Origin: Fomitopsis serialis
Taxonomy: Eukaryota; Basidiomycota; Agaricomycetes; Polyporales; Fomitopsidaceae
Length of the DNA: 64,000 nucleotides
Assembly: GCF_022376445.1 (NCBI RefSeq)
Contig: NW_025955006.1
Span: 225,591-289,590, forward strand
Reading direction: 5' to 3'
In this document: in pieces, positions 1-12,533 of the stretch
Layout of the letters: every line of letters starts with the position of its first letter
Position numbering within the stretch: the first letter of the stretch is position 1
Notes under the pieces: model-generated
What the model saw: the letters and a program-made list of their open reading frames with translations, nothing else
What the model was told of the DNA's origin: nothing
Database searches by the model: none
Made by a program: the position numbers and the translations under genes

Positions 1-844
1 ATGTCGGTGGCTGAGACTCAGTTTTTTTTTTTTTTTTTTTTATCCACGGGAGTTAGCCGCCCGGTGTTTAGACGCCGGTTGCTCGCCGGCGTGCGTGGGT
101 TCGTCTTTTTCGAGGGCGGGTGTCGCGTCCACGACGGCTAGGCGTGCGTTTTGTCGCAAGTGTAGTACTTTAATCAGTCGTGAGGGGTTTCTCGCTGCTG
201 GTCACTATATAGTTCGTTGTTTCGTAGGTGTTCAGGGATGGATGCAGTTGCTCCGTTTGGGATGATGTAGTCCCTGCTAGGTTCCAGCCTTCTGCTGCAG
301 TCTAGCGTTGTAGCGCATGTTTGTTTCGTCTTTTGACTACTTATCCCCCGGGACCACGGAAAGGTCTGCGCAGGACTCGTCGGCGACGGAGCCCTCCCGG
401 GGGCTTTGGCCTGTTCCGCCACCACCGACCGGCCTTCATGCGGCACGGAAAGCACAGAAGAGTCGATGTTGGCTAAGTACATGGCGTACGAGAACTCGGT
501 ATACGACACAAGCAGTGAGTACAGTAAAGCAATGTTGCAGTGATTGGTTTTCTTCGGCTGATCTACAGTCTCTCAACTCCTTTAGTGCTTCCGCCGAATA
601 CGACGAACAGAATCACAGGCATACTCATCATGCATTGTCGCCGAGCCATACAGGTACCCGATAACATCCACTGCAATATCGCACCAACAGCACACGAACG
701 TATAGTTCGACCACCAAATCATTAGTCATTGGCCTACTCCGAATATCCAAGACATGTACAATTGCAAACAGTAAGGTAAATATCTCCGACGAACTGCGTT
801 CGCTCAGCTGCATGGCTAACCAAGTAGACAGCGTCTTTATGCTC
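1..844. other. Gene-poor left end with a poly-T tract
   Basis: A run of 20 T residues occupies 22-41. The remainder has only short, overlapping open frames on both strands with no domain or splice pattern I can support. It is probably the 3' flank of the membrane-protein gene that ends at 845. Confidence 0.4.
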
Positions 845-1762
845 TTAGACGTTCGTGTCGCTCCTCTGGCCGTACGAGTTCTCGGGTTGGGCGAAGGGAT
901 ACGGGGGCTTCGACGCATCCTGGCTCCAAGAGCCCTGGTCATAGGCGCTCTTCATGATCGGCGTGGCTTGCGCCTCGTACGTAGTGCGCATGTTCGCGGT
1001 CGGGGGCGGGTAGGGGTTGATGCCCGGCACGTCCTTGCTGCCATAGTCGTTGGCAGCAGCCTCGGCCTCGTCGCTGAGCTGACCGCAGTAGTCAAACACG
1101 ATGGCGCATCCGGCTGTGGGCGGTGACATCAGCTACACAGCATACTTATTGATGATTGGGTCACTAACCAATCTGGAACAGCCAGACGAGCACCATAATG
1201 ATGACGATGATGATGCGGACAGCGTCGGAACCCTTTTCGCAGACCCAGTGCGCAACTTGCTGCTCATCAGGTGTCTTGGCCTGGCTTTCGCACTGGCTCT
1301 GGTTGACGTGGAACAACCTGTAGCACCACCAGATGCCGATAGCGATGGTAATGACGGTGTTGGTCGTCAGAGAAATGCCGTAGCCCTTCACGAAGGGCCG
1401 GACCGCTCCGATAGCGCCAATCAAACTGAACAAGCATGGTGAGTCGGCGCGTTGCTTACTTGAATATGTTCACTTACCCCATGACCGAGAACAGGAGCAT
1501 AAATGTGTACGCGAGGGCGAACAGTACAAGCCCAGCGAGCTCGTCCTTGGAGATGACGAGTTGCTTGATCGCTGTAGCGCTCACATCAGCAAGGCGCCCA
1601 CTACCCGCTCAACGCCGGACACTCACCATACTTGTGGACCTCAAGCCATCCAAGTACACAGAAAGCGGTACTGTACGCGATACCCAAGAGCGCGGAACAG
1701 AAGACGCCGAATCTGACCGGCAGACAGCAGCAGAACTTGCGGGAGCGAACGGTGAGGCTCAT
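845..1762 (-). CDS. Tetraspan integral membrane protein, function unknown
   Basis: Four exons, complement(join(845..1113,1169..1425,1478..1571,1627..1762)), keep one open frame of 251 residues; every intron starts GT and ends AG and is 51-55 nt. The ATG at 1762 is chosen because it directly precedes a basic, Cys-rich start (SLTVRSRKFCCC) and the first membrane helix. Four hydrophobic segments are visible: one in exon 1 after the CCC cluster, one across the exon 2/3 junction, one in exon 3 (SLTTNTVITIAIGIWW), and one across the exon 3/4 junction (RIIIVIIMVLVWLFQI). The C-terminal third is soluble, with Tyr/Pro/Gly-rich sequence (DYGSKDVPGINPYPPP) of the kind seen on cytosolic tails of fungal tetraspan (MARVEL- or Sur7-like) proteins. 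I do not recognise a named family. Membrane location is firm; role is unknown. Confidence 0.75.
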
Positions 1763-3434
1763 CGTGAGTTGTGTCGTGTGCGTGTGCGTGAGATAAAACG
1801 AGGTTTTCGTCAGCGGAAACACGCAAGGTGGGGTCGTCACAAAAGCAAAGGGGAAAAAGAATAAAAGGCGAAGGCCAAAGAAAGCGGGGACGAAGAAGTG
1901 ATGGTCGAAAGGGAGGCGCAGCCTAGGGTACCATCTCACCGGGGAGATGTTATATAGGTCGGCGCCTATCCCTCGTAGCGCGTTTCATGTGCCGTATTGA
2001 TCTTGATGCTGTTCGCGGAGCAGATGCTGTGCGTCGGCAAACCGTTTTCTCCTCTGCTCATCATGTCTTTTCTATGTGCGAGCGGTCCGTTTGACATCGA
2101 GGGTACCGAGCAGACACCACAGTACCCTCATGCGAATTCTACATATGTATTACAGCCATAGAGAAGACGGCGCGCTCTCAGAGTGCTACTTCGAGGCGGC
2201 GGTATTTATCAACCATCATTCAGCGATAACTGCGGGATGTCAGGCACGGCACGCGGGCGCTCTTACGCAAGGCGATGTTCGAATCAATGCGCGTTTGACG
2301 CAAACCGGTGAGTACGACACATCTTACCGCTTTTTTGACGTCTGCCTCTTGGAAACCGTCCGGCCACGCAGGGAAAGGTAGAATCAAAGTAATTGTGCCA
2401 ACGCTGAAGGCACCGAGAGGTCTGCAGCGCCCAGCCATCTCCGCTTTATATACGTGGGCCTTCGGCGATCGATGGAGGCCTGTGTGCAGACCTCGACTGC
2501 GACGGGAGCTGTCCACGCCGATCTATCAACTTGGCCACTGGAATCAATGTCGACTGGAACCCAAGGCCTCCTCCTGACAGACACTCGCTATTCCCGTGAC
2601 TACTGCTCGTACGGTCTCACGACGTTCTGTCTGACACTCGACCTTGGGCTGTTCGTTTCGTAGTCGATTGCATCTATGGGGATGCCTATATGGTGACTGC
2701 AAACATGCGACGGGGGCGATGAGGTGGTGTGGGCAGTGAATACGCCATGACGCCGACGTCTTACTAGTAAGTCTGCTTCCAAATGTCTGTTCCCGAGGGA
2801 GCCTACTGAAGGTTTACATGAAGTTCATTCTTGCTGCGTGCTGATCTGCTAGGAGACCCTGCGCTTGTGTATGCATTTTTTTTACCACTGTCTGGCAGGG
2901 AATAGTATATGGCTTCCAGTGCGTACTTGATGTATCGCGGGCCAAGCCCTCAGATGATCGTTCCTCGCTGTCCGGTATAAATTCGCGTGTCAATTCAACT
3001 TATTCAAGACTTTCTGCAACGCTTTCGGCATGCATGCAACTGGCACCCGCCCTCGAAATGGAATATTGAGCTCCCTCCTCCCCCTCCTCAGTCCGTTTTG
3101 TCCGGGAATGGAATCACGTGATGATGTAGTTGAACAGATCCTGAAGTGTGCTGGCGCTTAACCTCATCCTCCTCATCCCCCTCCTCCTCCTGTTACCTTC
3201 GTCAGACCTGGTCTCCAGAGCAGGTTGCCTCAGACAAAGTGCCATCGCAGCGCTGGTGCGGACGGTGTCACTCACAGCCTCGTCGCTGCTGACTGAGAGG
3301 CGCTTGATACAGCCTGAACACCCGACCCGACCGATACGTTCCTGGCGGTTGCCGTGACGTACTTTCAGCCCTCCTACCGAGCCACCTTGTCTTTGACCAC
3401 CATCCAGCTTGCGTTCGATCCTGTGTGAATCGCT
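1763..3434. other. Intergenic region, no supported gene
   Basis: Short open frames on both strands overlap each other and lack splice-linked continuity or recognisable domains. The segment separates the divergent promoters of the membrane-protein gene (-) and the MO25 gene (+). A pyrimidine-rich CTCCTCCCCCTCCTC-like stretch at about 3070-3200 is consistent with 5' leader or promoter sequence of the MO25 gene. Confidence 0.4.
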
Positions 3435-4751
3435 ATGAACTTCTTCAAGTCGAAGCCGCGCACACCGCCAGACCTCGTTCGTGGGCTTCGGGACGCGCTG
3501 CCGAAGTTGGAGGCTGGGCAGCCAGGGTCGGAGGTGAGACGGAAGGTGCGTGTCAATACCCCGTCAACTCCATGCACCGTCTGATCTCTACTCGTCTGTC
3601 AGGCTGCTGAGGAGGTCGCGAAGAACCTCCAGCAGATCAAGGCGATCTTGTACGGCGATGGCGGTCAGTGTGGCGTGGACTCGGCTGCGTAGTGTCGCTC
3701 ACTTCGGAACAGACCCACTCCCTGAGCTTGTGGCGCAACTGGCAACAGAAACGTACTCAACAGACCTACTCCTCCACCTCCTCGTAAATATCCACAAGCT
3801 CGAATTTGAGGCACGGAAGGACGTCGTGCAGATATTCAACAATCTTCTCCGGCGGCAAATCGGCGCGCGATTCCCGACAGTCGAATACCTGGGTACTAAG
3901 AAGGAAGTGCTCTTTGCCGCGTTTGACGGGTACAAGAACGAGGACGTCGCGCTCAACACTGGTATGATCCTCCGTGAGATGCTCCGACACGAGCCATTAG
4001 CGAAGATCTTGCTCCAATCTGAGCAGTGAGTATATTATGGGAAGCTTCTAGTTATGCAGGTATTTAACGAAGGGCAGATTCTACACGTTCCCGCATTACA
4101 TTGAGACCACGACCTTCGGTGTCTCCTGCGATGCATTCGCGAACCTGAAGGAGACGTTAACGCGCCACAAGGCCATGGTGGCCGAGTACCTAGACAAGAA
4201 CTACGACCGTGTAAGCCTTCGTCTCACTCACCCACTGCCCGAGTACTGACAGACGTGTCAGTTCTTCAATACCTACACCACTCTCATCAGATCAGAGAAT
4301 TACGTGACGAAGCGGCAGTCACTGAAGCTTCTAGGAGAGATTCTGTTGGATAGGGCGAATTTCAGCGTCATGACGCGGTACATCGCGGACGAGACAAATT
4401 TGAAGATGATGATGAACCTGCTCCGAGATAAGAGCAAGAACATCCAATTTGAGGCGTTCCATGTCTTCAAGGTCGGGATACCCCTTCATGACTGGCTAAC
4501 GCTTTCAGTACTGATCACTGCTTGGTAGGTATTCGTTGCAAACCCGAAGAAGCCAGCAGAAATCGAGAATATTCTCCGGAGAAACAAGGATAAGCTGCTG
4601 AAATTTCTCAAGGATTTCCACAACGACAAGGAAGGTACGTTACACTGTGCAGTTTACCGCGCTCTTACGCAGCAGGCTGATCGTGTCTCCTACAGACGAG
4701 CAGTTCTCCGATGAGAAGCAGTTCCTTATCGGGCAAATACAGAATCTATGA
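3435..4751 (+). CDS. hym1: MO25/Hym1 family scaffold protein (Cab39 orthologue)
   Basis: Seven exons, join(3435..3545,3603..3663,3713..4025,4078..4210,4262..4471,4529..4634,4696..4751), give 329 residues, the normal size for MO25. The start [18 protein letters not shown] and the helical repeats ([58 protein letters not shown]) match the family throughout. MO25 proteins are all-helical, armadillo-like scaffolds that bind the STRAD pseudokinase or germinal-centre kinases. In fungi Hym1 acts in the RAM/MOR network controlling polarity and cell separation; that role is taken from the family, not from this sequence. All exon phases agree and there is no damage. The exact introns make this a useful local standard for splice-site usage. 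Confidence 0.95.
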
Positions 4752-6105
4752 AGATACCCTTCTGCATCGTCGCCCCTTTCCCTCGTCGGTTCCTCGCGTT
4801 TTCTCCATCCTCCGGACTTTCTTGCTCATCTCGCTCGTCTGTCTCGCATCCCTGGACTCCATCCTCTGCTGATTTGCACCACTCTGACATAATCCGGCGT
4901 CGTCGCCCGCCGACCCACTTCCTTCCGTGTTGGCACCTATGTAATCGTTTGCCTCGCCCTGGGCCGCGGTCCTTAGCTCTAGCAGCCGCTCGCCCACCTA
5001 TCCACTCTGCATCCCCACACCACACGCTCTGTGTAGCCCGCATCTCGTGTCTCGTGTTCTCCTGGAATCACCCTTGATTGATCCTGTCCCGAGCCTCCTG
5101 TATTACCACCGTCTTAGTTCTATCGCACGCCTATCGTGGTCAATGGTACGCATCGTCTCTAGAACATTCGCATTTTCGTCGGCTGCTCCATGGGCATGGG
5201 AGTCGCCGTGTATTTGTACCTCAGGAGATGTCCGTGATAGAAACCGTTTGGGACGATCAGATGGGTGTGTACTGTGCTGTACTATGCATGGCAGTGACGG
5301 CATTCTGTGATAACGTACGTTACAGTTCGAAGTTGGTCCTTGCGGGTGGGCTTCTACTCGAGAAAGCCCATTGCTTCGGAATTCCGTTACTTATGTCATG
5401 GAACTTGCCTTTTCTCCTAACAGTTTCCGGAAGGCAACAGCAGGGGCCGTTCTCGCCATGACTGCTGTGATTCAAATAGCCTTCCGGTTGGTCTGCTCTG
5501 CCATGCATGCACAGTCATCGGTCATAGGGTCCTGATACTGTGCTGTCTCATAGAAAGTGCATTGTTGCTATGGTACAAGACCATCAGTATCATGGTTCGC
5601 AGAGTGAACGGCACGTCAATATTGCTTTTTCTCAGTACTTTCCGGAGAGCTTCCCCCACCCCGCGACGCGGTCTGCGCGTCACATCCGGACGACTACTTA
5701 CAGACGTTCACAAGGAGCAGGATGAGTTGTAGCCTCCGTTGAACGAATTGCACTGCAATGAACAGGTGTGCCACATGATTTCCAGGATAATGAGCCGCAT
5801 CTCAATCAAGAGATGCGTAACTAACAACCACATAAGCGAGTATGTATCCATGATGACGATAAGGAGCGGTATTGGTATCCACGAAGAACGAACCAGTGTA
5901 TAGGCTGCAACGGCATGTCGGAGAATTAGGCAGAAATAAGTTAGGTCGGTGAGCCGAAAAGCGTAGGCTTCAAAATTCGAAGCAAAGATGTTCAAAGCGA
6001 GTTTGCGACAAAGCGATACAACTGCAGTTCAAAGCAGTGTCAGAAAGACAGAGTGGAGCAGAGGATGGTGAGAGTCGCACTCAGAGTAGGAATAGACACG
6101 CCGGA
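4752..6105. other. Intergenic region between convergent genes
   Basis: Holds the 3' flanks of the MO25 gene (+) and the F-box/WD gene (-). A hydrophobic minus-strand frame at 5708-5995 has no start context, splice partners or similarity that I recognise and is not called. Nothing else could be supported. Confidence 0.4.
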
Positions 6106-9100
6106 TCAGTACTCCTGTGGCGAGCCCTCCGAGCTCTCCGTCCCAGTCTCCTCCGCGTCATCTTCTACGCGTCTCTCCTTCTCCTTGCGATACTCATACC
6201 CAACAAAGTTCATGACACTACAATACACCCCATTAGCATCGACTAACGACCGACAGCAGCCATGAACACTCACTAGATTGTTCCATCCGCACATCCAACG
6301 ACAACCTCCTCGTGGCTCAGTTGCATGCTCATCGGGTTCTTCTCTGGGGTCGCTAGGCCCTGGAACTTGGCAGGCAGCTGGCCGAACAGGCCTTTTACAC
6401 CCGCGGCGTGAAGGCTGTCGCTCTCTGCGAGCGCCGCCCAGGCACCCGTCAGCGGGTGGAGGTCCTTGTCGAAGTCCACGCCGGACGACGGCGATGGTGT
6501 GCGCTCCTGCTGAGGCTCGTCGTCGTCTTCCTCCGCCGTCTTCGCTGCTTGCGTTTTGTCACGGTGCGTCGACATGTAGATCTATGTACTCATTCAGTAT
6601 GCTGAGACTCTCGTGTTGTGCAAAGCTCTATGACAACGCACTGTCTTGTTTGCCCCTGCGCGCGTGCTGAAGCGCGTCGCCGTCACAACGCGCCTTTTCC
6701 TCGGGTCCACCGCACCCACTGCGATATCCGGAGTCTCCACGACCGCCACAAGCTTCGGTGGCGCAGTCAAAACCGCTGCACGTCCGAATCGCACCGCAAA
6801 ACCCGGGCCCGGAGCCGCCGAGATGGGCGTACCTGTCCTCGGCGACGGACTGACCGGTGTCATGGGCGTCTGCGGCGAGCCAGGCGCCACGTTGAGCGAA
6901 AGTCGGCCCTTGAGGCTGAGTGCTCCGGTCGTAGAGCTAGCGAGCGGCGACCTCACTCCACCCTGAATGGAGAGTGTTTGTCGGCGGCGTGGGGTGGCAA
7001 GAGAAGATGTAGAACGCGCGAGAGTGGGCGAGATGGGCGGGCGGGCGCCGGGGCTGAGTGCACTCGGTGTCAGAGGGGAGGCGGAGCGCGAGGGATCTGC
7101 CGAGGAGCCATTGGCGGTCGCAGGTTGTGCAGGCTCATCTTCTTCAGTCCACTGGAGGTGCAGGATGACGGACTTCGTAGCACACTGGAACAATGATGAG
7201 AGATTTATAGCAAGGAGAGACGAAGTACTGACAGTCATCTGAGTGCCTTTCGCCGCGAACCATCTATGAAGGAATGAGTAATTGTAGACGAGACAGATAA
7301 TCGGGCGTCGTACTGTAACATGTTATCAGGCGCCTTCCCAACATTGAACAGCTTTGCGTTCAGAACGGGATCGCCGCCGCCCAACTCCGCCAGCCTGAAC
7401 TGGGAGACCATCTCTCGGCGCTCTGGAAGGTGTCTCAGCATTGCGTCGCATCCAGAAAAGAGCAGAACTCACTGATAGAGAACACCCGAACAATTCCATC
7501 AATTGTCACGCTTACCACCCTCTCACCTTCCTGCCCCGAGCTACTGCCAATGATCTGCACGCCGATGTTGACCGTCGTCTGCTGCCCGAACCGCACAATC
7601 TTGGTCCCCGCTCGCCAGTCCCAGCATACGAGCGCCTTGTCGGCACCGGCGGAGACGAGGTTCTTCGAGGACAGCGCCACAGCACGAATACCATTCAGAT
7701 GACCAGAGAGTTGTTGTAACGGAGTGAACGTCAGCGAGGAGAAAGGTGTACACGTCTAACGAAGGCAACCTGTTAGTGCTAGACCGACCAAGAGGAAGAT
7801 GTGCATACCCAACATCGTGGAAGCCGACAACGAAGACCTCTACCAGGGTTAAGGGCGATCAGATGGGAGGAACATCCTTGATTACTTCGACACTCACCCT
7901 CATCTGCCAAGAAGTCGACACAGCTGACAGGTTTCTTAACCTGCAGGCACTTCTTCATCTCGCCCGTGTCAACATCCCAGAAGCGAATCGTCTCATCGTA
8001 AGAACCACTGATTAAGCGCTTCCCGCGCAGGAGCAACGTCGTGCAATAGTTGGTGTGTCCGTTGAGGAAGCGCACACTCTGCGGAAGAGCGTTCCGGAAG
8101 TTCGACTCGCGGTGGTGCAGCGAGCGGTACAGGGGCTCCCAGCCCTCCGGCTTAGCCGGAGGACGCACAGGCATCGGGTCTGTGGCGGTGATTCGTAGGC
8201 AGTGATACCTCCAGAGTGCCGGGGAATGCACCATTTCTTGCCATTTTTTGGAGACCTTGAAGCGCATGTCAATACATGACAACGACTAGGGTGAAGGGGC
8301 GTCTCACAGTCTCGACGCCGACGAGCTCCTGCACAGTGAGCCATTTAAAGACCTTGAATACCAGATCCGGCGCCAGGTTGCCGATGATGTCGAAGGTCGA
8401 CTTGGCGTACTTCTCCAGCAAGAGAATTTGCAAACGGATGTCCCCAGGCATGCAGGAGTCCAGGATGAGTGCAATCCTAAGGGTGTGTGAGTACTGTCCG
8501 CAGTGCACGTCTGGAAATACACTAACAGCCGCATCCTATCATCCCTGTCTAAGCCCCGGACAGCTCTGCGTACCTCCATCTCGTTGAAACCGCCACTCCC
8601 GTCGCCTCTCAGCGCCGTCGCCAGGTCAATCTCGCCCGCGACGCCGTCGTTCTCGCCCCCACGGTACCCACTCCAGTACTCCTTTCGCCGCCGGCCGCCA
8701 CAGACACAGAACCCGTCCACGTCCGGATCGGACACGACCGTGCCACCCTGCTCGCGCTCACGCTCCTTCTCGCGCAGCATCCCACCTCGGCCTGCAGCGC
8801 GTGTAGCTGCGCCGCAGTCGATGCCTGTGCGCGCTCGAGCAGCCGTTTGTAGTGCAGGATCTTGCGCGCATGGAGCGTCTGCACTGCCTGCAATGCTGTC
8901 TCCATCTAGGATATTGTCAGTGACGCCTACGTAGACTAGATAATATCCACGCGCCTCCTCGTCAACGTCCCGGTCGTCCACATCTGTTACCATGTCGAGT
9001 GTCATGTCGTCCCCGTCCCACATCGAGAACGACTCGTCCTCTTCGCCAAGTCCGGGCATGAGCGAAAGCGGGCGCAGCGGAGTCTCGCCCCTCGCCGCGC

Positions 9101-9826
9101 TTGCAGGCCGCTTCGACGACGCAACGCTCTTCGCCGGCGTGCTCGGCGACGCCTTCGCGCTCGGCGTGGTCTTTGCCCTCGTCGGCGTCGGCGACTTGGG
9201 AGGCCCCGTCGGCTTCGTAGGCGTCGCCTTAGGCGTGGGTCTTGGTGCCCTTCAAGCTGGGCGAAGTGAGCATGATGGACGGCGATTCTGGCGTGGACGA
9301 CTCCGTCTTCTTCTGGGAGACAGCAGGCGTGGCGTGGACATGACCCGCATGCGCTGCGTGGGAGGCGAAGGCTTGCCAGCGGTTTCAGACGCGGCTGTGC
9401 CGAACACCGAGACAGACGTCGAGCGCGTCATCCGGCGCGACGGCGCGACGGACGGCGCTGCCTGAACGGGTGCATTGCTCTGGCGTGTCGCGATGGCCTT
9501 ACGGCTCGTCGACGCGGACGGCGACACGCTGGACGTCGACTGGTCGGTGCGCGGGAACGCAGACGGCGGCGAAGCATGGGGTTCCTGCGTATCCCGCCTG
9601 CGGTGGGCATCATAGGCACCGTCTTGCTCCTCTTGCTCGCGTCGGCCGGCATCGGTGTCGCGTTGGGGGATCGCGACGTGCTGCTGAGGCTCCTGCCGGG
9701 CACGACGGTCGTCACGCCGCTCAAGTTCGACGCATTTGAGTCCGCGCGTGGCTTGGTGAGGCTCTTAGTGGTTGTACGAGTGTATCGGGTGGGAGTTTCT
9801 GAGGGCGCTGCGCTATGAGGGGGCAT
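6106..9826 (-). CDS. F-box/WD40-repeat protein, SCF-type substrate adaptor (frame broken by homopolymer indels)
   Basis: The order along the protein is: Ser/Thr/Pro-rich N-terminus from ATG 9826; acidic segment ([16 protein letters not shown]); coiled coil ([20 protein letters not shown]); an F-box ([20 protein letters not shown], then [21 protein letters not shown]); and WD repeats ([72 protein letters not shown]). The family recruits substrates to SCF ubiquitin ligases through Skp1. The 3' exons are phase-consistent: 6106..6217, 6274..6581, 6642..7184, 7233..7263 and 7314 upward. Five single-base changes in short homopolymers (near 7742, 8781, 9237, 9331 and 9593) break the frame, yet the protein reads well on both sides of each. 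Consensus error is as likely as true decay. Exon borders in the 5' half are unresolved. Confidence 0.75.
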
Positions 9827-10067
9827 CGAAGATAGAGCCAACGTCGAGCTCGCCGTCGGGACGGTGAGCGCGACTTCAGCGCACCGTTTGGTGACCGTGT
9901 AAGTATGGGCGCTTATCTCGGTCGCCCTAAAAGGGTATTACATACTGACTTACTCAAACAAACCTTCTCTCGAACATCTTGATGGTTGTCAGTACGATGT
10001 TGGACTTCGCGTACGAAGCCCTCAGGCTCCCGGACAGGGGCGAGGTGAAGTCCACTAACCGTAAATA

Positions 10068-10508
10068 AGATGGTGCGTTGTCCTGGAGCTGTACAGAATA
10101 AGTGCCATCATACTGAACGAGGCACACATCTACATGTCGACGCGCCGCGATAAGACGCAGGCAGCGAAGGCGGAGGCGGACGATGACCATTGACGAAGAG
10201 CCTCAGCAGGAGCGCACGCTGTCGCCGTCGTCCGGCGTGGACTTCGACAAGGTCATTCTGCCCTCGACGGGCGCGTGGGCGGAGCTCGTGGAGGGCGCCA
10301 GCGTCAGCTCTGCGAGCGTGAGGGGTCTGCCTCCAACTTTCTGGGCTTGGCGACCTTTTGCACGCGGCGCGCCGCATGCTAGCCCTGAGACGACGCTGAA
10401 GAGACGGGGACGGAGACTTCGGAGGACTTGCTGCAAGAGTACTGACCCGGCGTATCTCTTCCTACTCTTAAGTGCGTCTTTCACCTGCTCTCTGATGTCG
10501 CTCCGACC
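10068..10508 (+). pseudogene. Inverted, decayed copy of the 3' end of the F-box/WD gene
   Basis: The plus strand here repeats the minus-strand sequence of the F-box/WD gene from within its intron at about 6640 down to past its stop codon near 6080. Shared landmarks are the intron start (GTGCGTTGTC), the exon start coding [12 protein letters not shown], the stretch [17 protein letters not shown], the terminal QEY plus stop, and about 80 bases of 3' flank. The copy has an early stop after AEADDDH and has lost the last WD blade and the following intron. Because the copied intron is kept, it arose by DNA-level duplication, not retrocopying. It lies head-on upstream of the parent gene's ATG (9826). 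Confidence 0.85.
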
Positions 10509-11157
10509 GGGCTCCGACACCTCTTCACGTTCACCGGGACCTCCCCGCAGTTGTATCGCTTTGTCGCAAAGTAGCTGTGCACATCTCTATTTTGCTTCCG
10601 GTGTTGATACCTACACGTCTCGGCATACCGACTTCAACATATCTTTGGCTGATTCTCCGTCATATATAGCCCTGTTCTAATTGTTCCTCATGGATGACGG
10701 CGCAGATCGTACCGTCGGGGATGCATCTTCAGATTTATGAAAGAACCCAGGTATGGTCTCATTTTCATGTGTGCATCCTTCATGATCGTGCATTACACTA
10801 TTGCAGACAGAATGTCACACTTCTTACTGTCTCCCATCGACTTATAAGCCTCATCCGCGACGGGAGTGGAGATTCAATATGAACTTGTAATGGATGAACA
10901 TAGAATGAATGCAGGCGAACTTTTGAAGGCGTTCTAATCACGGCCACCTTTCCGGAATGAATGTCATTTATGCTTCATAAGTAAGTGGTGCAGCCTGCAA
11001 GATCCGCACTATTAGACACAAATTATACGGTACTGCATGTGCTAGTCTCCCGTAGGCAGACCCTAACCGTGATACGACGGCGACCGTGACCTTCAGTTGA
11101 GTGGGGGCGGTCGTGTACTACGGCTGTGCCTTTGAAATTTTGGTACTGGACACGTCG

Positions 11158-11404
11158 TGTACGGTTGCCCGATAGTCCGGGGCCGGGCATTTTGCACGAC
11201 GCGCCTCAGCCACAGCGCATCGCTGGTCTGCCGCCTGCTCCATACCCTCAACAACTCACTCAATCCTCACTCTACGGTCATAGAAACGCTCCCGCTGCAC
11301 TACACGCACCGGGAACAGCAAGATAGAGGTCCCAGGAGGTTCACATCGACCTCCAAAGTCCACAAGAAGGCATGACGACCTCGGGAAGTGGTAAGCGCCC
11401 GACG
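11158..11404 (+). repeat. Left arm of a long inverted repeat
   Basis: This ~245-bp arm is repeated in reverse complement at 12068-12312 with only about nine mismatches counted by eye. It starts at ACGGTTGCCCGATAG and ends at GGTAAGCGCCCGAC. The last part resembles a coding end followed by a GT splice donor (TTSGSG then GTAAGC), so the arms may derive from a gene fragment. No target-site duplication was found outside the arms. Confidence 0.85.
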
Positions 11405-12067
11405 CGACTCGTACACAAGTCTGGGGGATACCTACACACCTGCACCACCTTTCTGGTTAGACTCAAGGCAGGATCGGACCGTGACGGGTGCTCTGAATGG
11501 AAAAGTATATATGATATGGTGAGTTATCATATGCACACACTGTGCCTTTACTTCTCAGACTACGGGTACGGCTCGAATCGGATCGGCCCATGCTCTCAGA
11601 CTCGGACAGCGTTGCAGGCGCAGGAACTGATCTGCGAAGTCAACCGCCATAGAGCACGAGGGGAAGCACAGTGGTGCTTTCACCTGTATTCGTGGCTGCG
11701 ACAGGTGAGTGATAGCATACCCTTGTCTCGGAGTCATACTGTGCCACAGGCCTTCGTGTACAGTGACAAAACTGAAATATATATTGTGTCTCGAATCGTA
11801 CGCGTGCATCACCCCATTACTACCAAGAATAGCGTGTCTGAAGTACTGAGTACTGGATGCCTACACCGAGAGCCTCAGAAAGGTTATAGTACCACTTCAC
11901 TGGGCCTGCAGGACGCACACTGCGGTATCGCTACCGAGGGTCATACCGTCCTATGATGATCTGCATACCTATTCGACATTCCCACATACTTACCTGTATC
12001 GAATGCCCATGCACCATAGTTGTGTCCTCCACACTTGTGCATTCGAGTCCGAGCGAGTCGCGGCGTT
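11405..12067. other. Spacer between the inverted-repeat arms
   Basis: An open frame of 194 codons (11372-11956, +) runs across the left arm into this spacer and contains two plausible introns (GTGAGTTATC...CTCAG near 11519-11559; GTGAGTGATA...CACAG near 11703-11748). No domain is recognisable and splicing does not yield a clearly better protein. It could be the loop of a fold-back element or a captured gene fragment. Confidence 0.35.
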
Positions 12068-12312
12068 GTCGGGCGCTTACCACTTCCCGAGGTCGTCATG
12101 CCTTCTTGTGGACTTTGGAGGTCGATGTGGACCTCCCGGGACATCTATCTTGCTGTTCCCGATGCTTGTAGTGCAGCGGGAGCACTTCTATGACCGTAGC
12201 GTGAGGATTGAGTGAGTTGTTGAGGGTATGGAGCAGGCGGCAGACCAGCGATGCGCTGTGGCTGAGGCGCGTCGTGTAAAATGCCCGGCCCCGGACTATC
12301 GGGCAACCGTAG
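12068..12312 (-). repeat. Right arm of a long inverted repeat
   Basis: Reverse complement of 11158-11404, about 96% identical by eye. Together the arms and the 0.66-kb spacer form a structure of about 1.16 kb that would fold back into a long hairpin if transcribed. It ends about 220 bp upstream of the first caspase-like gene. Confidence 0.85.
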
Positions 12313-12482
12313 TCGTGTTCCCAATGCCAATGGTGGCCCTCGACACGCGACACACGCATTTATCCCAGCAATCATACGCATGGCATCAGGAAGACCCAAG
12401 ATCAATGAAGTCCTCCTGTAGCAGGAAAGGCGTGTGTCCGTCGTACAGCTCTAGCACAGTGTTCCATACATAGAAGTCTTAT

Positions 12483-12490
12483 TATATATA
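12483..12490 (+). promoter_or_regulatory. TATA box of caspase-like gene 1
   Basis: TATATATA lies 44-51 nt before the ATG at 12534. The other three paralogues have a TATA element at a comparable distance. Confidence 0.6.
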
Positions 12491-12533
12491 CCCTAGTCCG
12501 ACTTTTGCAGTCAGCGCCTCGAGGTTCCTCACG

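Noticed and set aside
5708..5995. Hydrophobic 95-codon minus-strand frame
   Set aside because: AT-rich sequence often gives hydrophobic frames; there is no start context or conservation cue.
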